From positions 1-63,366 of the forward strand of contig NZ_LMTI01000009.1 in NCBI RefSeq assembly GCF_001510665.1: a DNA stretch of 63,366 bases, in the 5' to 3' direction. This DNA comes from Bacillus sp. FJAT-27445 (GTDB taxonomy: Bacteria > Bacillota > Bacilli > Bacillales > Cytobacillaceae). Positions 31,403-48,621 of this stretch are shown here, one piece after another (the first letter of the stretch is position 1; every line of letters starts with the position of its first letter). The notes beneath the pieces are model-generated. The model was not told the DNA's origin. It saw only the letters and a program-made list of their open reading frames with translations, and did not search any database. Position numbers and translations under genes: made by a program.

Positions 31403-32590
31403 ATGGGTAAAGCTAAATTCGACCGTTCCAAGCCACACGTTAACATTGGAACAATCGGTCACGTTGACCATGGTAAAACTACTTTGACTGCAGCAATCAC
31501 GACTGTCCTTTCAAAAGCAGGCGGCGGTGAAGCGCGCGGTTATGATCAAATCGACAACGCTCCAGAAGAAAAAGAGCGTGGTATCACAATTTCAACTTCT
31601 CACGTTGAATATGAAACTAATAATCGCCACTACGCACACGTAGACTGCCCAGGACACGCCGACTATGTTAAAAACATGATCACAGGCGCTGCTCAAATGG
31701 ACGGCGGTATCCTTGTTGTATCCGCAACTGACGGCCCAATGCCGCAAACTCGCGAGCATATCCTTCTTTCCCGTCAGGTAGGCGTACCTTACCTTGTTGT
31801 ATTCATGAACAAGTGCGACATGGTAGACGACGAAGAACTACTTGAGCTAGTTGAAATGGAAATCCGTGACCTTCTTACTGAATATGAGTTCCCTGGCGAT
31901 GACACTCCAGTTATCAAAGGTTCTGCTCTTAAAGCTCTTGAAGGCGAGTCTGCTTGGGAAGAAAAAATCATCGAACTTATGGATGCAGTTGACAGCTACA
32001 TCCCAACTCCAGCACGTGACACTGAAAAGCCATTCATGATGCCTGTTGAGGATGTATTCTCCATCACTGGCCGTGGAACAGTTGCTACTGGACGTGTAGA
32101 GCGCGGACAAGTAAAAGTTGGTGACGTTGTTGAAATCGTTGGTTTCACTGAAGAGCCTAAATCTACAACTGTAACAGGTGTAGAAATGTTCCGTAAACTT
32201 CTTGACTATGCAGAAGCTGGAGACAACATCGGTGCACTTCTTCGTGGCGTAGCCCGTGAAGACATTGAGCGTGGACAAGTTTTGGCAAAGCCAAAGTCCA
32301 TCACTCCGCACACAAAGTTCAAAGCTGAAGTTTACGTATTGTCCAAAGAAGAAGGTGGACGTCACACTCCATTCTTCACAAACTACCGCCCACAATTCTA
32401 TTTCCGTACTTCTGACATTACAGGTATCTGTAACCTTCCAGAAGGCGTAGAAATGGTTATGCCTGGCGACAACATTGAAATGTCAGTTGAGCTTATCGCT
32501 CCAGTTGCGATCGAAGAAGGAACTAAGTTCTCTATTCGTGAAGGCGGACGTACAGTAGGCGCTGGCGTTGTTGCTACAATTGTTGAGTAA
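31403..32590 (+). CDS. tuf: Elongation factor Tu
   Basis: The 395-residue GTPase delivers aminoacyl-tRNA to the ribosome. P-loop [11 protein letters not shown] (18-28), DCPGH and NKCD motifs are present, with domains 2 and 3 intact. AAAGGAGGAAATCCTA precedes the ATG. It ends the str operon before a strong terminator. Codon usage is strongly biased, as expected for one of the most abundant proteins. Confidence 0.98.
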   Translation: MGKAKFDRSKPHVNIGTIGHVDHGKTTLTAAITTVLSKAGGGEARGYDQIDNAPEEKERGITISTSHVEYETNNRHYAHVDCPGHADYVKNMITGAAQMDGGILVVSATDGPMPQTREHILLSRQVGVPYLVVFMNKCDMVDDEELLELVEMEIRDLLTEYEFPGDDTPVIKGSALKALEGESAWEEKIIELMDAVDSYIPTPARDTEKPFMMPVEDVFSITGRGTVATGRVERGQVKVGDVVEIVGFTEEPKSTTVTGVEMFRKLLDYAEAGDNIGALLRGVAREDIERGQVLAKPKSITPHTKFKAEVYVLSKEEGGRHTPFFTNYRPQFYFRTSDITGICNLPEGVEMVMPGDNIEMSVELIAPVAIEEGTKFSIREGGRTVGAGVVATIVE

Positions 32591-32602
32591 TAAATAAACA
32601 AG

Positions 32603-32636
32603 AAGCGGACGGGTGACGACCCATCCGCTTTTTTTT
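32603..32636 (+). terminator. Intrinsic terminator of the str operon
   Basis: AAGCGGA-C-GGGT pairs with ACCC-A-TCCGCTT, followed by six or more T. Confidence 0.93.
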
Positions 32637-32639
32637 ATC

Positions 32640-32918
32640 GTCCAGGAAGTTTTTAAATAAATCAACTTAAAGAGAGTTAGTTTAATCCAGCTCCACCAGA
32701 ACAAGCTTCGAAAGCATATTCCTTGCGCGAAGAAATAGCGAACACAAGTAAAGGTACCGATAATTTACGTCGCAGGAACAGGAGATCTTTATCTGTCGTG
32801 TAGGTGCATGCGCATGTTGTTCTGCATACAAAATCCGAGTTTCTTCTATATATAATAGAATGGTCAAGGACGATAAGACTGCTAGGCCAGGAAATCAGGG
32901 AAGTCCTCCAAAAAAACA
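32640..32918 (+). other. Gene-free spacer downstream of tuf
   Basis: About 280 bases without a recognisable gene on either strand. B. subtilis carries ybaC here; no remnant of a hydrolase is visible. TATAAT occurs at 32851-32856 without a good -35. I see no hairpin of note. Confidence 0.5.
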
Positions 32919-32947
32919 TTGCAATCTATAGATGATGCCGCTATAAT
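32919..32947 (+). promoter_or_regulatory. Upstream promoter P1 of the S10 operon
   Basis: TTGCAA (32919-32924), 17 bases, TATAAT (32942-32947). It lies 202 bases before rpsJ and 68 before a second promoter. Confidence 0.78.
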
Positions 32948-32986
32948 ATTAAAAGTGTGCGAAACATAAAAAACCCTCAAAAGTTA

Positions 32987-33015
32987 TTGCGTTTGGGCGG
33001 TGTTTTATGTATAAT
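32987..33015 (+). promoter_or_regulatory. Downstream promoter P2 of the S10 operon
   Basis: TTGCGT (32987-32992), 17 bases, TATAAT (33010-33015). The leader that follows contains CACAC/GTGTG with an internal GGC/GCC stem (33059-33092 region) and CTATTTT/AAAATAG just before the rpsJ Shine-Dalgarno. Confidence 0.82.
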
Positions 33016-33043
33016 AGACAATGTTGGTCTTTGACTGCGATGA

Positions 33044-33457
<414 letters not shown>

Positions 33458-33492
33458 TCATCATAAATTTAATTATTCAGGAGGTGTGACGA

Positions 33493-34119
33493 ATGACCAA
33501 AGGAATCTTAGGAAGAAAGATTGGTATGACTCAAGTATTTGCTGAGAACGGAACATTAATTCCTGTAACAGTAATTGCGGCAGCAGGCAACGTTGTCCTT
33601 CAAAAGAAAACGATCGAAAACGACGGCTATGAAGCTGTCCAGGTTGGCTTTGAAGACAAGCGTGAAAAGCTCGCCAATAAGCCTGAAAAAGGCCATGTTG
33701 CAAAAGCGGATACTGCTCCTAAGCGCTTCATTCGCGAATTCCGCGGAGTAGACTTGGCAGCATATGAAGTTGGTCAGGAAGTCAAGGTTGATATTTTTGC
33801 AGAAGGCGACATCGTAGATGTTACCGGAGTATCGAAAGGGAAAGGTTTCCAAGGCTCAATCAAGCGCCATGGACAATCGCGTGGCCCTATGTCCCACGGT
33901 TCCCGCTACCATCGCCGCCCGGGTTCAATGGGACCTGTTGCCCCTAACCGCGTTTTCAAAGGCAAAGCATTGCCAGGACGTATGGGTGGAGAAGTAGTTA
34001 CAGTTCAAAACCTTGAAATTGTAAAAGTAGATACAGAACGCAATTTGCTTCTTGTAAAGGGCAATGTGCCTGGACCTAGGAAAGCAATGATCAAAGTTAA
34101 AAGTGCGGTAAAAGCATAG
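33493..34119 (+). CDS. rplC: 50S ribosomal protein L3
   Basis: The 208-residue protein starts [16 protein letters not shown] and carries the long loop ([14 protein letters not shown], about 133-148) that reaches the peptidyl-transferase centre. CAGGAGGTGTGACGA is the ribosome site. Confidence 0.97.
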   Translation: MTKGILGRKIGMTQVFAENGTLIPVTVIAAAGNVVLQKKTIENDGYEAVQVGFEDKREKLANKPEKGHVAKADTAPKRFIREFRGVDLAAYEVGQEVKVDIFAEGDIVDVTGVSKGKGFQGSIKRHGQSRGPMSHGSRYHRRPGSMGPVAPNRVFKGKALPGRMGGEVVTVQNLEIVKVDTERNLLLVKGNVPGPRKAMIKVKSAVKA

Positions 34120-34147
34120 AACTTCTTAAGAAAGGAGGAACAAAGGA

Positions 34148-34771
34148 ATGCCTAAAGTAGCATTATTTAACCAAAACGGTTCCCAAGTTGGGGAAATCGA
34201 ACTTAATGATACAGTTTTCGGCATTGAGCCAAACCAGCATGTGCTTTTCGAAGCGGTGTTGATGCAAAGGGCTTCAATGCGCCAGGGAACACACAAAACT
34301 AAAATTCGTTCTGAAGTTTCCGGTGGTGGACGCAAGCCATGGAGACAAAAAGGGACTGGCCGTGCGCGCCAAGGTTCCATCCGTTCGCCACAATGGAAAG
34401 GCGGCGGTATCGTATTTGGACCGGTACCACGCAGCTACAGCTATAAATTGCCAAGGAAGGTACGCCGCCTTGCAATTAAATCGGCTCTTTCCACTAAGGT
34501 ACTTGAAGAAAACATTTTGGTTCTTGAAAGCCTTGCTTTCGATGCACCTAAAACAAAAGACTTTATAAATGTCCTAAAAGGACTTTCCGTAGAAAAGAAA
34601 GCACTCGTTGTAACTGCTGATCTTGATGAAAATGTTGCGTTGTCTGCAAGGAACATTCCTGGCGTTACAGTAGTAGCGGCCAACGGCATCAGTGTCGTGG
34701 ATGTCCTGAATCATGATAAGCTAATCATCACTAAAGCAGCGGTTGAAAAAGTAGAGGAGGTGCTTGCATAA
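34148..34771 (+). CDS. rplD: 50S ribosomal protein L4
   Basis: The 207-residue protein lines the exit tunnel with its extended loop ([23 protein letters not shown], about 57-80), the region of macrolide-resistance changes; no unusual residue is noted. Its stop overlaps the rplW start by one base (34771), so translation is coupled. Confidence 0.97.
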   Translation: MPKVALFNQNGSQVGEIELNDTVFGIEPNQHVLFEAVLMQRASMRQGTHKTKIRSEVSGGGRKPWRQKGTGRARQGSIRSPQWKGGGIVFGPVPRSYSYKLPRKVRRLAIKSALSTKVLEENILVLESLAFDAPKTKDFINVLKGLSVEKKALVVTADLDENVALSARNIPGVTVVAANGISVVDVLNHDKLIITKAAVEKVEEVLA

Positions 34772-35055
34772 TGGATGCACGCGATGTCATTAAGCGCCCC
34801 GTTATCACTGAACGTTCTACAGATTTGATGGCTGAAAAGAAATACACGTTCGAAGTTGACGTAAGAGCCAACAAAACACAAGTAAAAGACGCTGTTGAAA
34901 AAATCTTTGGCGTGGATGTTGAAAAAGTTAACATCATGAACTACAAAGGTAAATTCAAGCGTATGGGCAAATTTGGCGGATACACAAACAAACGCCGCAA
35001 GGCAATTGTTAAACTGACTGCCGACAGCAAAGAAATCGAAATTTTTGAATCCTAG
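34771..35055 (+). CDS. rplW: 50S ribosomal protein L23
   Basis: The 94-residue tunnel-exit protein (docking site for trigger factor and SRP) starts [19 protein letters not shown]. Its ATG shares the final A of the rplD stop; GAGGAGGTGC inside rplD is its ribosome site. Confidence 0.96.
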   Translation: MDARDVIKRPVITERSTDLMAEKKYTFEVDVRANKTQVKDAVEKIFGVDVEKVNIMNYKGKFKRMGKFGGYTNKRRKAIVKLTADSKEIEIFES

Positions 35056-35063
35056 AATTTTAA

Positions 35064-35915
<852 letters not shown>

Positions 35916-35926
35916 CGTGATTGAAC

Positions 35927-35951
35927 TACGGTTCAGAAGCAGAACCGTAGA
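35927..35951 (+). other. Perfect hairpin between rplB and rpsS
   Basis: CTACGGTTC (35927-35935) and GAACCGTAG (35943-35951) enclose 7 bases. No T-run follows. It ends about 10 bases before the rpsS Shine-Dalgarno and may affect rpsS translation or mRNA processing. Confidence 0.75.
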
Positions 35952-35975
35952 ACGGTCTCGAAGGGAGGTACCCTC

Positions 35976-36613
<638 letters not shown>

Positions 36614-36616
36614 TTA

Positions 36617-37903
<1,287 letters not shown>

Positions 37904-37922
37904 TTGAGAGGAGGTCCGCCTA

Positions 37923-38186
37923 ATGAGCGAACGCAACCAACGCAAAGTTTACACCGGACGCGTGGTTTCCGACAAAATGGATAAGACTGTTACTGTTCTT
38001 GTCGAGACACACAAAAAACATCCTTTTTATGGTAAACGCGTTAAGTACTCTAAAAAGTTTAAGGCGCATGATGAGCAGAATCAGGCTAATATTGGTGATA
38101 TTGTACGCATCATGGAAACTCGCCCGCTTTCGGCTACAAAACGCTTCCGCCTTGTAGAAGTAATTGAAAAAGCAGTTATTATTTAA
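37923..38186 (+). CDS. rpsQ: 30S ribosomal protein S17
   Basis: The 87-residue OB-fold primary rRNA binder contains [17 protein letters not shown] and the [21 protein letters not shown] segment. AGAGGAGGTCCGCCTA precedes the ATG. Confidence 0.97.
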   Translation: MSERNQRKVYTGRVVSDKMDKTVTVLVETHKKHPFYGKRVKYSKKFKAHDEQNQANIGDIVRIMETRPLSATKRFRLVEVIEKAVII

Positions 38187-38189
38187 TTG

Positions 38190-38594
<405 letters not shown>

Positions 38595-38648
38595 TTATCA
38601 GTACTTACAATAAACCAATCTTAAATGCCTTTAAGGAGGTGCGCACAG

Positions 38649-38954
38649 ATGCACGTAAAAAAAGGTGACAAAGTAATGGTCATCTCTGGCAAGGATAAAG
38701 GCAAAACAGGAACAATCCTGGAAGCTTATCCGAAAAATAGCCGTGTCCTTGTTGAGGGAGTCAACATCGTGAAGAAGCATTCCAAGCCTTCTCAAGCGAA
38801 TCCCCAAGGTGGCATCAGCAGCCAGGAAGCACCTGTACACGTATCAAACGTCATGCCTATCGACAAGTCCGGCAAACCAAGCCGTGTAGGATATAAAATG
38901 GTTGATGGCAAAAAAGTACGCGTAACAAAATCCGGTGAAGTTTTAGATAAATAG
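38649..38954 (+). CDS. rplX: 50S ribosomal protein L24
   Basis: The 101-residue assembly-initiator protein starts [21 protein letters not shown], which is a KOW motif. I use the ATG at 38649 with AAGGAGGTGCGCACAG upstream; an earlier in-frame codon falls before that site. Confidence 0.96.
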   Translation: MHVKKGDKVMVISGKDKGKTGTILEAYPKNSRVLVEGVNIVKKHSKPSQANPQGGISSQEAPVHVSNVMPIDKSGKPSRVGYKMVDGKKVRVTKSGEVLDK

Positions 38955-38979
38955 TTCATGAAGAAGGGAGGTACAATAG

Positions 38980-39729
<750 letters not shown>

Positions 39730-39758
39730 ACCCCAAGTCTGGGAAGGAGGTAAAAATA

Positions 39759-40157
39759 ATGGTCATGACAGATCCAATTGCAGATATGCTTACCCGCATC
39801 CGTAATGCGAACATGGTTCGCCATGAAAAGCTGGAAGTACCTGCTTCCAATATCAAAAAAGAAATCGCTGAAATCCTTAAGCGTGAAGGTTTCGTGCGTG
39901 ATGTTGAGATGATTGAAGACAATAAGCAGGGCATCATCCGTATCTTCCTTAAGTACGGTGCAAACAACGAGCGCGTTATTACAGGCCTTAAAAGGATTTC
40001 CAAGCCTGGCCTTCGTGTTTATGCAAAATCAACAGAAGTGCCTCGCGTACTGAACGGCCTAGGAATCGCCCTTGTTTCAACTTCACAGGGTGTCGTTACT
40101 GATAAAGAAGCCCGTGCAAAGCAAATCGGCGGAGAAGTACTAGCATACATCTGGTAA
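39759..40157 (+). CDS. rpsH: 30S ribosomal protein S8
   Basis: The 132-residue primary binder of 16S rRNA starts [19 protein letters not shown]; the [13 protein letters not shown] motif near residue 107 contacts RNA. In E. coli S8 represses the spc operon; not shown here. GGAAGGAGGTAAAAATA is upstream. Confidence 0.97.
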   Translation: MVMTDPIADMLTRIRNANMVRHEKLEVPASNIKKEIAEILKREGFVRDVEMIEDNKQGIIRIFLKYGANNERVITGLKRISKPGLRVYAKSTEVPRVLNGLGIALVSTSQGVVTDKEARAKQIGGEVLAYIW

Positions 40158-40187
40158 GAAGTTTTTGAATGAATGGAGGTGCACTAA

Positions 40188-40724
40188 ATGTCTCGCATAG
40201 GAAAAAAACCAATCGAAATTCCAGCAGGAGTTACGGTTGCTCTAGATAATCACACTGTTACAGTAAAAGGTCCTAAAGGCGAATTGGTTCGTTCTTTCAG
40301 CCCTGAAATCAGCATCCTCGTAGAAGATAATACCGTTACGATTACACGCCCATCCGATGTAAAGGAAATCCGTGCCTTGCATGGTACTACACGCGCTGTA
40401 CTTTCCAACATGGTTGAAGGTGTTTCCAAAGGCTTCGAAAAAGGTTTGGAGCTAGTAGGGGTTGGTTACCGTGCTTCCAAACAGGGTAACAAGCTAGTCC
40501 TTAACGTTGGATATTCCCATCCGGTTGAAATCGAACCTGAAACAGGACTTGAAATCGAAGTACCTGCAAATACGAAGGTAATCGTTAAAGGCAACGACAA
40601 AGAACGTGTTGGCGCACTTGCTGCAAACATCCGTGGCGTCCGTCCTCCAGAGCCTTACAAAGGCAAAGGAATTCGCTATGAAGGCGAAGTTGTCCGCCGT
40701 AAGGAAGGTAAAAAAGGTAAGTAA
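40188..40724 (+). CDS. rplF: 50S ribosomal protein L6
   Basis: The 178-residue two-domain protein near the factor-binding site starts [15 protein letters not shown] and ends with the [16 protein letters not shown] signature and basic tail. AATGGAGGTGCACTAA precedes it. Confidence 0.97.
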   Translation: MSRIGKKPIEIPAGVTVALDNHTVTVKGPKGELVRSFSPEISILVEDNTVTITRPSDVKEIRALHGTTRAVLSNMVEGVSKGFEKGLELVGVGYRASKQGNKLVLNVGYSHPVEIEPETGLEIEVPANTKVIVKGNDKERVGALAANIRGVRPPEPYKGKGIRYEGEVVRRKEGKKGK

Positions 40725-40756
40725 TGCCGCAAAGTAATACGAAAGGAGTGACGTAA

Positions 40757-41119
40757 ATGATTACGAAGCTTGACAAAAACGTGAGCCGTAAGAAAAGACA
40801 TGCGCGTGTCCGTTCAAAGCTTAGCGGAACAGCTGCCCGTCCTCGTCTGAATGTGTTTCGTTCCAATAAACACATTTACGCTCAGTTAATCGACGATATG
40901 AACGGAGTTACTCTAGCTAGTGCTTCGACAATGGAAAAAGATTTCGGACTGGAATCTTCCAACAATAAAGAAGCTGCGCAAAAAGTCGGAGAGCTTATTG
41001 CGAAGCGCGCAGTCGAAAAGGGCATCTCTTCAGTAGTCTTTGACCGCGGAGGGTACCTGTACCATGGCCGCATTCAGACTCTTGCTGATGCAGCCCGCGA
41101 AAACGGCTTGCAATTTTAA
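40757..41119 (+). CDS. rplR: 50S ribosomal protein L18
   Basis: The 120-residue 5S rRNA-binding protein has [16 protein letters not shown] and ends [36 protein letters not shown] is the ribosome site. Confidence 0.97.
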   Translation: MITKLDKNVSRKKRHARVRSKLSGTAARPRLNVFRSNKHIYAQLIDDMNGVTLASASTMEKDFGLESSNNKEAAQKVGELIAKRAVEKGISSVVFDRGGYLYHGRIQTLADAARENGLQF

Positions 41120-41143
41120 TAGACAAAGGAGGGACACACAAAG

Positions 41144-41644
41144 ATGCGTCGCATTGATCCAAACAAACTTGAACTTGAAGAACGCGTAGTTACGGTCAAC
41201 CGTGTTGCGAAGGTTGTTAAAGGCGGACGCCGTTTCCGTTTCACTGCTCTTGTCGTAGTAGGAGATAAAAATGGCCATGTCGGTTTCGGCACTGGTAAAG
41301 CACAGGAAGTTCCTGATGCAATCCGTAAGGCAATCGAAGATGCAAAGAAAAACCTGGTTTCCGTGCCGATGGTTGGAACTACTATTCCCCATCAGGTAAT
41401 CGGCCGCTTCGGAGCTGGTGAAATCCTTATGAAGCCTGCTTATGAAGGTACTGGAGTTATCGCTGGCGGACCTGTCCGTGCGGTACTTGAACTTGCCGGT
41501 ATTTCCGACATTCTTTCAAAATCGCTTGGAACGAACACGCCAATCAACGTAGTTCGCGCTACTATTGACGGCATTAAGCAACTAAAGCGTGCTGAAGATG
41601 TTGCGAAACTTCGCGGAAAATCAGTAGAAGAACTGTTAGGATAA
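41144..41644 (+). CDS. rpsE: 30S ribosomal protein S5
   Basis: The 166-residue protein of the mRNA entry and helicase site contains the spectinomycin loop [21 protein letters not shown] (about 25-45) with standard residues. AAAGGAGGGACACACAAAG precedes the ATG. Confidence 0.97.
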   Translation: MRRIDPNKLELEERVVTVNRVAKVVKGGRRFRFTALVVVGDKNGHVGFGTGKAQEVPDAIRKAIEDAKKNLVSVPMVGTTIPHQVIGRFGAGEILMKPAYEGTGVIAGGPVRAVLELAGISDILSKSLGTNTPINVVRATIDGIKQLKRAEDVAKLRGKSVEELLG

Positions 41645-41658
41645 GGGAGGGAAATCAA

Positions 41659-41841
41659 ATGGCTAACAAGTTGCAAATTACCCTCACTAAAAGCGTAATC
41701 GGCCGTCCACAGGACCAGCGCGAAACAGTTAAGGCTCTCGGCTTGCGAAAAGTGAACCAGACAGTTGAGCAACAGGACAACGCGGCTATCCGCGGAATGA
41801 TCAATAAGGTTGCCCACCTTGTTTCGGTTAAAGAACAATAA
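41659..41841 (+). CDS. rpmD: 50S ribosomal protein L30
   Basis: The 60-residue protein contains [20 protein letters not shown] and [26 protein letters not shown] is upstream. Confidence 0.96.
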   Translation: MANKLQITLTKSVIGRPQDQRETVKALGLRKVNQTVEQQDNAAIRGMINKVAHLVSVKEQ

Positions 41842-41872
41842 ATGATTCATTCTTTCTTAAGGAGGTGCCCAA

Positions 41873-42312
41873 ATGAAACTTCATGAATTAATGCCAGCAG
41901 AAGGCTCCCGCAAAGAGCGCAAGCGTAAAGGCCGCGGTATCGGTTCCGGCAACGGAAAAACCGCAGGTAAGGGACATAAGGGTCAAAAAGCCCGTTCCGG
42001 TGGTGGCGTACGCCTAGGTTTTGAGGGTGGACAGACGCCTTTATTCCGCCGTTTGCCAAAACGCGGATTCACGAACATCAACCGCAAGGAATACGCGATT
42101 GTAAACCTTGATGCCCTGAACAGCTTTGAAGACGGTACAGAAGTAACTCCAGAACTTCTTATCGAATCAGGCCTTGTCAGGAACGAAAAAGCAGGAATCA
42201 AGATTCTTGCAAAAGGGAACGTTGAGAAAAAATTGACTGTAAAAGCTCACAAATTTTCCTCTGCTGCCAAGGAAGCAATCGAAGCTGCTGGTGGAAACAC
42301 TGAGGTGATCTA

Positions 42313-42313
<1 letters not shown>
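41873..42313 (+). CDS. rplO: 50S ribosomal protein L15
   Basis: The 146-residue protein has the long basic Gly-rich N-terminal extension ([19 protein letters not shown]) and the [16 protein letters not shown] signature. Its stop shares a base with the secY start (42313). Confidence 0.97.
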
Positions 42314-44317
<2,004 letters not shown>

Positions 44318-44318
<1 letters not shown>

Positions 44319-45064
44319 TGATTATCTGCAAAACTCCCCGTGAGCTGGAAATCATGCGAGAAGCGGGCAGAATTGTGGCATTGACCCATGAGGAGCTGAA
44401 GAAACATATTGCTCCCGGGATTACCACAAAAGAACTGGACCGCGTTGCAGAACAGATAATCCGCAATCACGATGCGATTCCTTCCTTTAAAGGCTATAAC
44501 GGGTTTACCGGAAGCATTTGTGCTTCTGTCAACGAAGAACTTGTTCACGGGATACCTGGCGGTCGTGTTTTAAAAGAAGGAGATATCATTAGCATCGATA
44601 TCGGAGCTCAATACAACGGTTATCACGGTGACTCGGCCTGGACCTATCCTGTCGGAAAAATAGACGAGGAAACAGCGCGGCTATTGGATGTGACGGAGCA
44701 GTCCCTTTATAAAGGGCTGGAAGAGGCAAAGCCAGGTGAGCGTCTCTCGAATATCTCGCATGCGATTCAGGTGTATGTGGAAGAAAACGGTTTTTCCATC
44801 GTGCGGGAGTATGTAGGGCACGGAGTAGGTCAAGACTTACATGAGGAACCTCAGGTTCCACATTACGGACCGCCTAATAAGGGCCCTCGGCTCAGGCCTG
44901 GCATGGTGCTGGCAGTTGAACCGATGGTAAATGCGGGCAGCCGGTATGTTAAAACACTGGCTGATGACTGGACAGTTGTAACAGTTGATGGCAAAAACTG
45001 CGCCCATTTTGAGCATACGATTGCCATTACGGAGGCAGGCTTTGAAATCCTCACAAAACTGTGA
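44318..45064 (+). CDS. map: Methionine aminopeptidase, type I
   Basis: The 248-residue enzyme removes initiator Met. Metal ligands are in the [18 protein letters not shown] segment (two Asp), [16 protein letters not shown] (His), and near ML(A)VEPM and [12 protein letters not shown] (Glu). Its 3' end overlaps the KOW-protein start proposed at 45042. Confidence 0.97.
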
Positions 45065-45369
45065 TGGGATTTCTGGCCCAGTTCCCGGGCAGATCGCACT
45101 CGTAAAAAGCGGACGCTGTGCCGGGCAATATGTTATAATTATAAAGTTGGTTGATGGACAATTTGTTCTAATTGCTGATGGCGAGGCGCTAAAAAACTTT
45201 CGCCCAAAGAAGAAGAATATCCGGCATCTCCAACTGGTGGACCGCATAGTTCCGGAAGTTTATAACAGTATCATGGAAACAGGCTGCGTAACGAACGGAA
45301 AGCTGCGTTTCGCACTTACAAGGTTTTTAAACGAACGCCTGACCGATGAAGAGAAGGGAGACGAATTCG

Positions 45370-45377
<8 letters not shown>
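45042..45377 (+). CDS. KOW-domain RNA-binding protein (L14e/L6e/L27e-like), between map and infA
   Basis: The 111-residue protein has a KOW-type motif at [23 protein letters not shown] (about 13-35) and then a basic segment [15 protein letters not shown]. No ATG or GTG is in frame near the conserved part. A TTG at 45042 preceded by GGAGG with a 6-base gap fits as start, overlapping map by 23 bases. It overlaps infA by 8 bases, so coupling is likely. The same place in B. subtilis holds a small KOW protein. The start is my inference; the function in ribosome assembly or translation is unknown. Confidence 0.72.
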
Positions 45378-45739
<362 letters not shown>

Positions 45740-45763
45740 TAATAAAGGAGGTGCTCCATATTT

Positions 45764-46129
45764 ATGGCACGTATTGCTGGTGTAGATATTCCGCGTGAAA
45801 AGCGTGTGGTTATCTCTTTAACTTACATCTATGGTATTGGTAAAAATACAGCACAAAAGGTCCTTGCTGAAGCGGGCGTTTCTGAAGACACTCGTGTGCG
45901 CGATCTTACAGAAGACGAACTGAACAAAATCCGTGAAATCGTTGACAAGCTGAAGATTGAAGGCGACCTTCGCCGTGAAATTTCCCTGAACATCAAACGC
46001 TTGATGGAAATCGGGAGCTACCGTGGTTTGCGCCATCGCCGTGGGCTGCCTGTTCGTGGACAAAACACGAAGAACAATGCCCGTACGCGTAAAGGCCCAC
46101 GTAAAACTGTAGCGAACAAGAAGAAGTAA
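45764..46129 (+). CDS. rpsM: 30S ribosomal protein S13
   Basis: The 121-residue head protein starts [26 protein letters not shown] and ends in a basic tail ([23 protein letters not shown]). AAAGGAGGTGC is upstream. Confidence 0.97.
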   Translation: MARIAGVDIPREKRVVISLTYIYGIGKNTAQKVLAEAGVSEDTRVRDLTEDELNKIREIVDKLKIEGDLRREISLNIKRLMEIGSYRGLRHRRGLPVRGQNTKNNARTRKGPRKTVANKKK

Positions 46130-46136
46130 TCAGTAA

Positions 46137-46541
<405 letters not shown>

Positions 46542-46710
46542 TTTTTCTGTATAGAAATTGTATCTATGTCTATAATGGGATATGATACCATTTTTCGTTC
46601 AGCAGAATCACTATTCCAGTTGTTGTGCACAAACAGGGACGAATACAGGGGGAATTTCGGTTGGACAATGACCGGCCGGGTTTTCGACGTTTTGAAGGAG
46701 GGTATATTTG

Positions 46711-47655
46711 ATGATCGAAATAGAAAAACCAAAAATCGAAACGGTTGAGATCAGCGATGATGCCAAATACGGGAAGTTCGTCGTAGAGCCACTTGAGCGT
46801 GGATATGGTACAACTCTGGGTAACTCCTTACGTCGTATCCTACTATCATCACTCCCAGGTGCCGCGGTTACATCAATCCAGGTAGATGGTGTACTTCATG
46901 AGTTTTCAACAATTGAAGGTGTCGTTGAGGATGTTACATCCATTATCTTAAACATTAAGAAAATCGCACTGAAAATATACTCCGATGAAGAAAAAACGCT
47001 TGAAATTGATGTGCAAGGCGAGGGCGAGATCAAGGCGGGTGATATCACCCACGACAGTGATGTCGAAATCCTGAACCCGAATCTCCATATTGCTACATTA
47101 GGTTCAAACGGGCATCTTCGCATGCGGCTGACTGCAAAGCGCGGACGTGGTTATACTCCAGCTGACCAGAATAAGAGAGAAGACCAGCCGATTGGTGTAA
47201 TTCCGATTGACTCGATCTTTACTCCGGTTTCCCGTGTGTCCTACCAAGTGGAAAATACACGTGTTGGCCAAATGACCAACTACGACAAATTAACATTTGA
47301 TGTTTGGACAGACGGCAGCACAGGTCCTCAGGAAGCCATTGCATTCGGAGCGAAAATTTTGACAGAGCATTTGAATATCTTCGTCGGCCTTACTGATGAA
47401 GCTCAAAATGCCGAAATCATGATTGAAAAAGAAGAAGACCAAAAAGAAAAAGTCCTCGAAATGACGATTGAAGAACTCGACCTTTCGGTTCGTTCTTACA
47501 ACTGCCTTAAGCGTGCAGGAATCAATACTGTCCAGGAGCTTGCCAACAAGACCGAGGAAGATATGATGAAAGTGCGCAACCTTGGCCGCAAATCGCTCGA
47601 GGAAGTAAAAGCGAAACTTGAAGAGCTGGGATTGGGCCTGCGGAAGGACGACTAG
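46711..47655 (+). CDS. rpoA: RNA polymerase subunit alpha
   Basis: The 314-residue subunit has the N-terminal assembly domain ([20 protein letters not shown] near residue 27) and the C-terminal DNA- and activator-binding domain ([23 protein letters not shown] from about 250). ATG 46711 follows AAGGAGGGTATATTTG. Length equals B. subtilis RpoA. Confidence 0.98.
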   Translation: MIEIEKPKIETVEISDDAKYGKFVVEPLERGYGTTLGNSLRRILLSSLPGAAVTSIQVDGVLHEFSTIEGVVEDVTSIILNIKKIALKIYSDEEKTLEIDVQGEGEIKAGDITHDSDVEILNPNLHIATLGSNGHLRMRLTAKRGRGYTPADQNKREDQPIGVIPIDSIFTPVSRVSYQVENTRVGQMTNYDKLTFDVWTDGSTGPQEAIAFGAKILTEHLNIFVGLTDEAQNAEIMIEKEEDQKEKVLEMTIEELDLSVRSYNCLKRAGINTVQELANKTEEDMMKVRNLGRKSLEEVKAKLEELGLGLRKDD

Positions 47656-47688
47656 ATTGTCCCGCATAGCCACCTTAGCCTTTACTGA

Positions 47689-48075
<387 letters not shown>

Positions 48076-48089
48076 TACACCGTTTAGAA

Positions 48090-48130
48090 GGCAAGGGACA
48101 GTTTCATGAAACTTGTTTCTTGTCTTTTTT
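48090..48130 (+). terminator. Terminator of the S10-spc-alpha cluster
   Basis: GGCAAGGGACAGTTTC pairs with GAAACTTGTTTCTTGTC (with G-U pairs and one bulge), ending in six T (48125-48130). Confidence 0.85.
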
Positions 48131-48131
48131 A

Positions 48132-48305
48132 CAAGAAAAGCGAAGGCGCCTTGCTCAGCCCCGACAAGCGCTGGAGGGCACGAAGGAGAAGTCGTTCTGT
48201 GACTTCACCTTCGGGACCGAAGCGACCTCGAGGGGCTAGGTGCCGCAGCTGGACAGAAGAAGAGCGTAAGCGCTGAAGCTGGACAGAAGAAAAGCGTAAG
48301 CGCCC
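48132..48305 (+). repeat. Interspersed repeat element, copy 2
   Basis: A non-coding element with AAGAAAAGCG at the 5' edge and AGAAAAGCGTAAGCGC at the 3' edge. It folds well: GAAGG-A-GAAGTC pairs with GACTTC-A-CCTTC; AGCCCC pairs with GGGGCT; GGCGCCT pairs with AGGTGCC. It shares ordered blocks with 15953-16140. The 3' edge motif GCTGGACAGAAGA is itself repeated twice (48247 and 48275 regions). Similar sequences are, to my recollection, scattered in Bacillus intergenic regions. Confidence 0.75.
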
Positions 48306-48390
48306 GTTCAACTTACATTATGAAAATAATAGTTTTACCGCACAAGCCAAAAAGAGCGTTACGATGGGCAGGAATATCATTTTGATAACC

Positions 48391-48559
48391 GGCCGGCCAA
48401 GTCTGGCCCCATCCCCGGAAGAATGCAGCAACCTTGGGCATTAATGTCTGTAATCTTTTCCTGTCCCGTCTAGCTCATGCACCCCTCCCGTTTCTTAAAA
48501 GAAACCCTGTAATACATCAGATCCTGTATCTGAAGGGGGGTGGGGTGCAGGCTTTTTTT
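48391..48559 (+). promoter_or_regulatory. Structured leader with terminator-like end upstream of ecfA1
   Basis: TGCACCCCTCCC (48478-48489) pairs with GGGGGGTGGGGTGCA (48535-48549), enclosing two small hairpins (GTTTCTT/AAGAAAC and CAGAT/ATCTG), followed by seven T (48553-48559). Upstream, CCCCATCCCC (48407-48416) could pair with the same G-rich arm, and GGCC/GGCC (48395-48408) forms a local hairpin, so two folds compete. No strong promoter is visible in 48306-48390. It could be an ordinary terminator or an attenuator of the ecf operon. Confidence 0.55.
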
Positions 48560-48621
48560 GCTTTACGGGAAATGTATTGGAGCAGAGAGAGAATAGTCGA
48601 GCCGAGAGGAGGATGGCCCTG

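Noticed and set aside
32677-32919. Minus-strand frames between tuf and rpsJ as a ybaC remnant
   Set aside because: The translations show no alpha/beta-hydrolase motif and no ribosome site.
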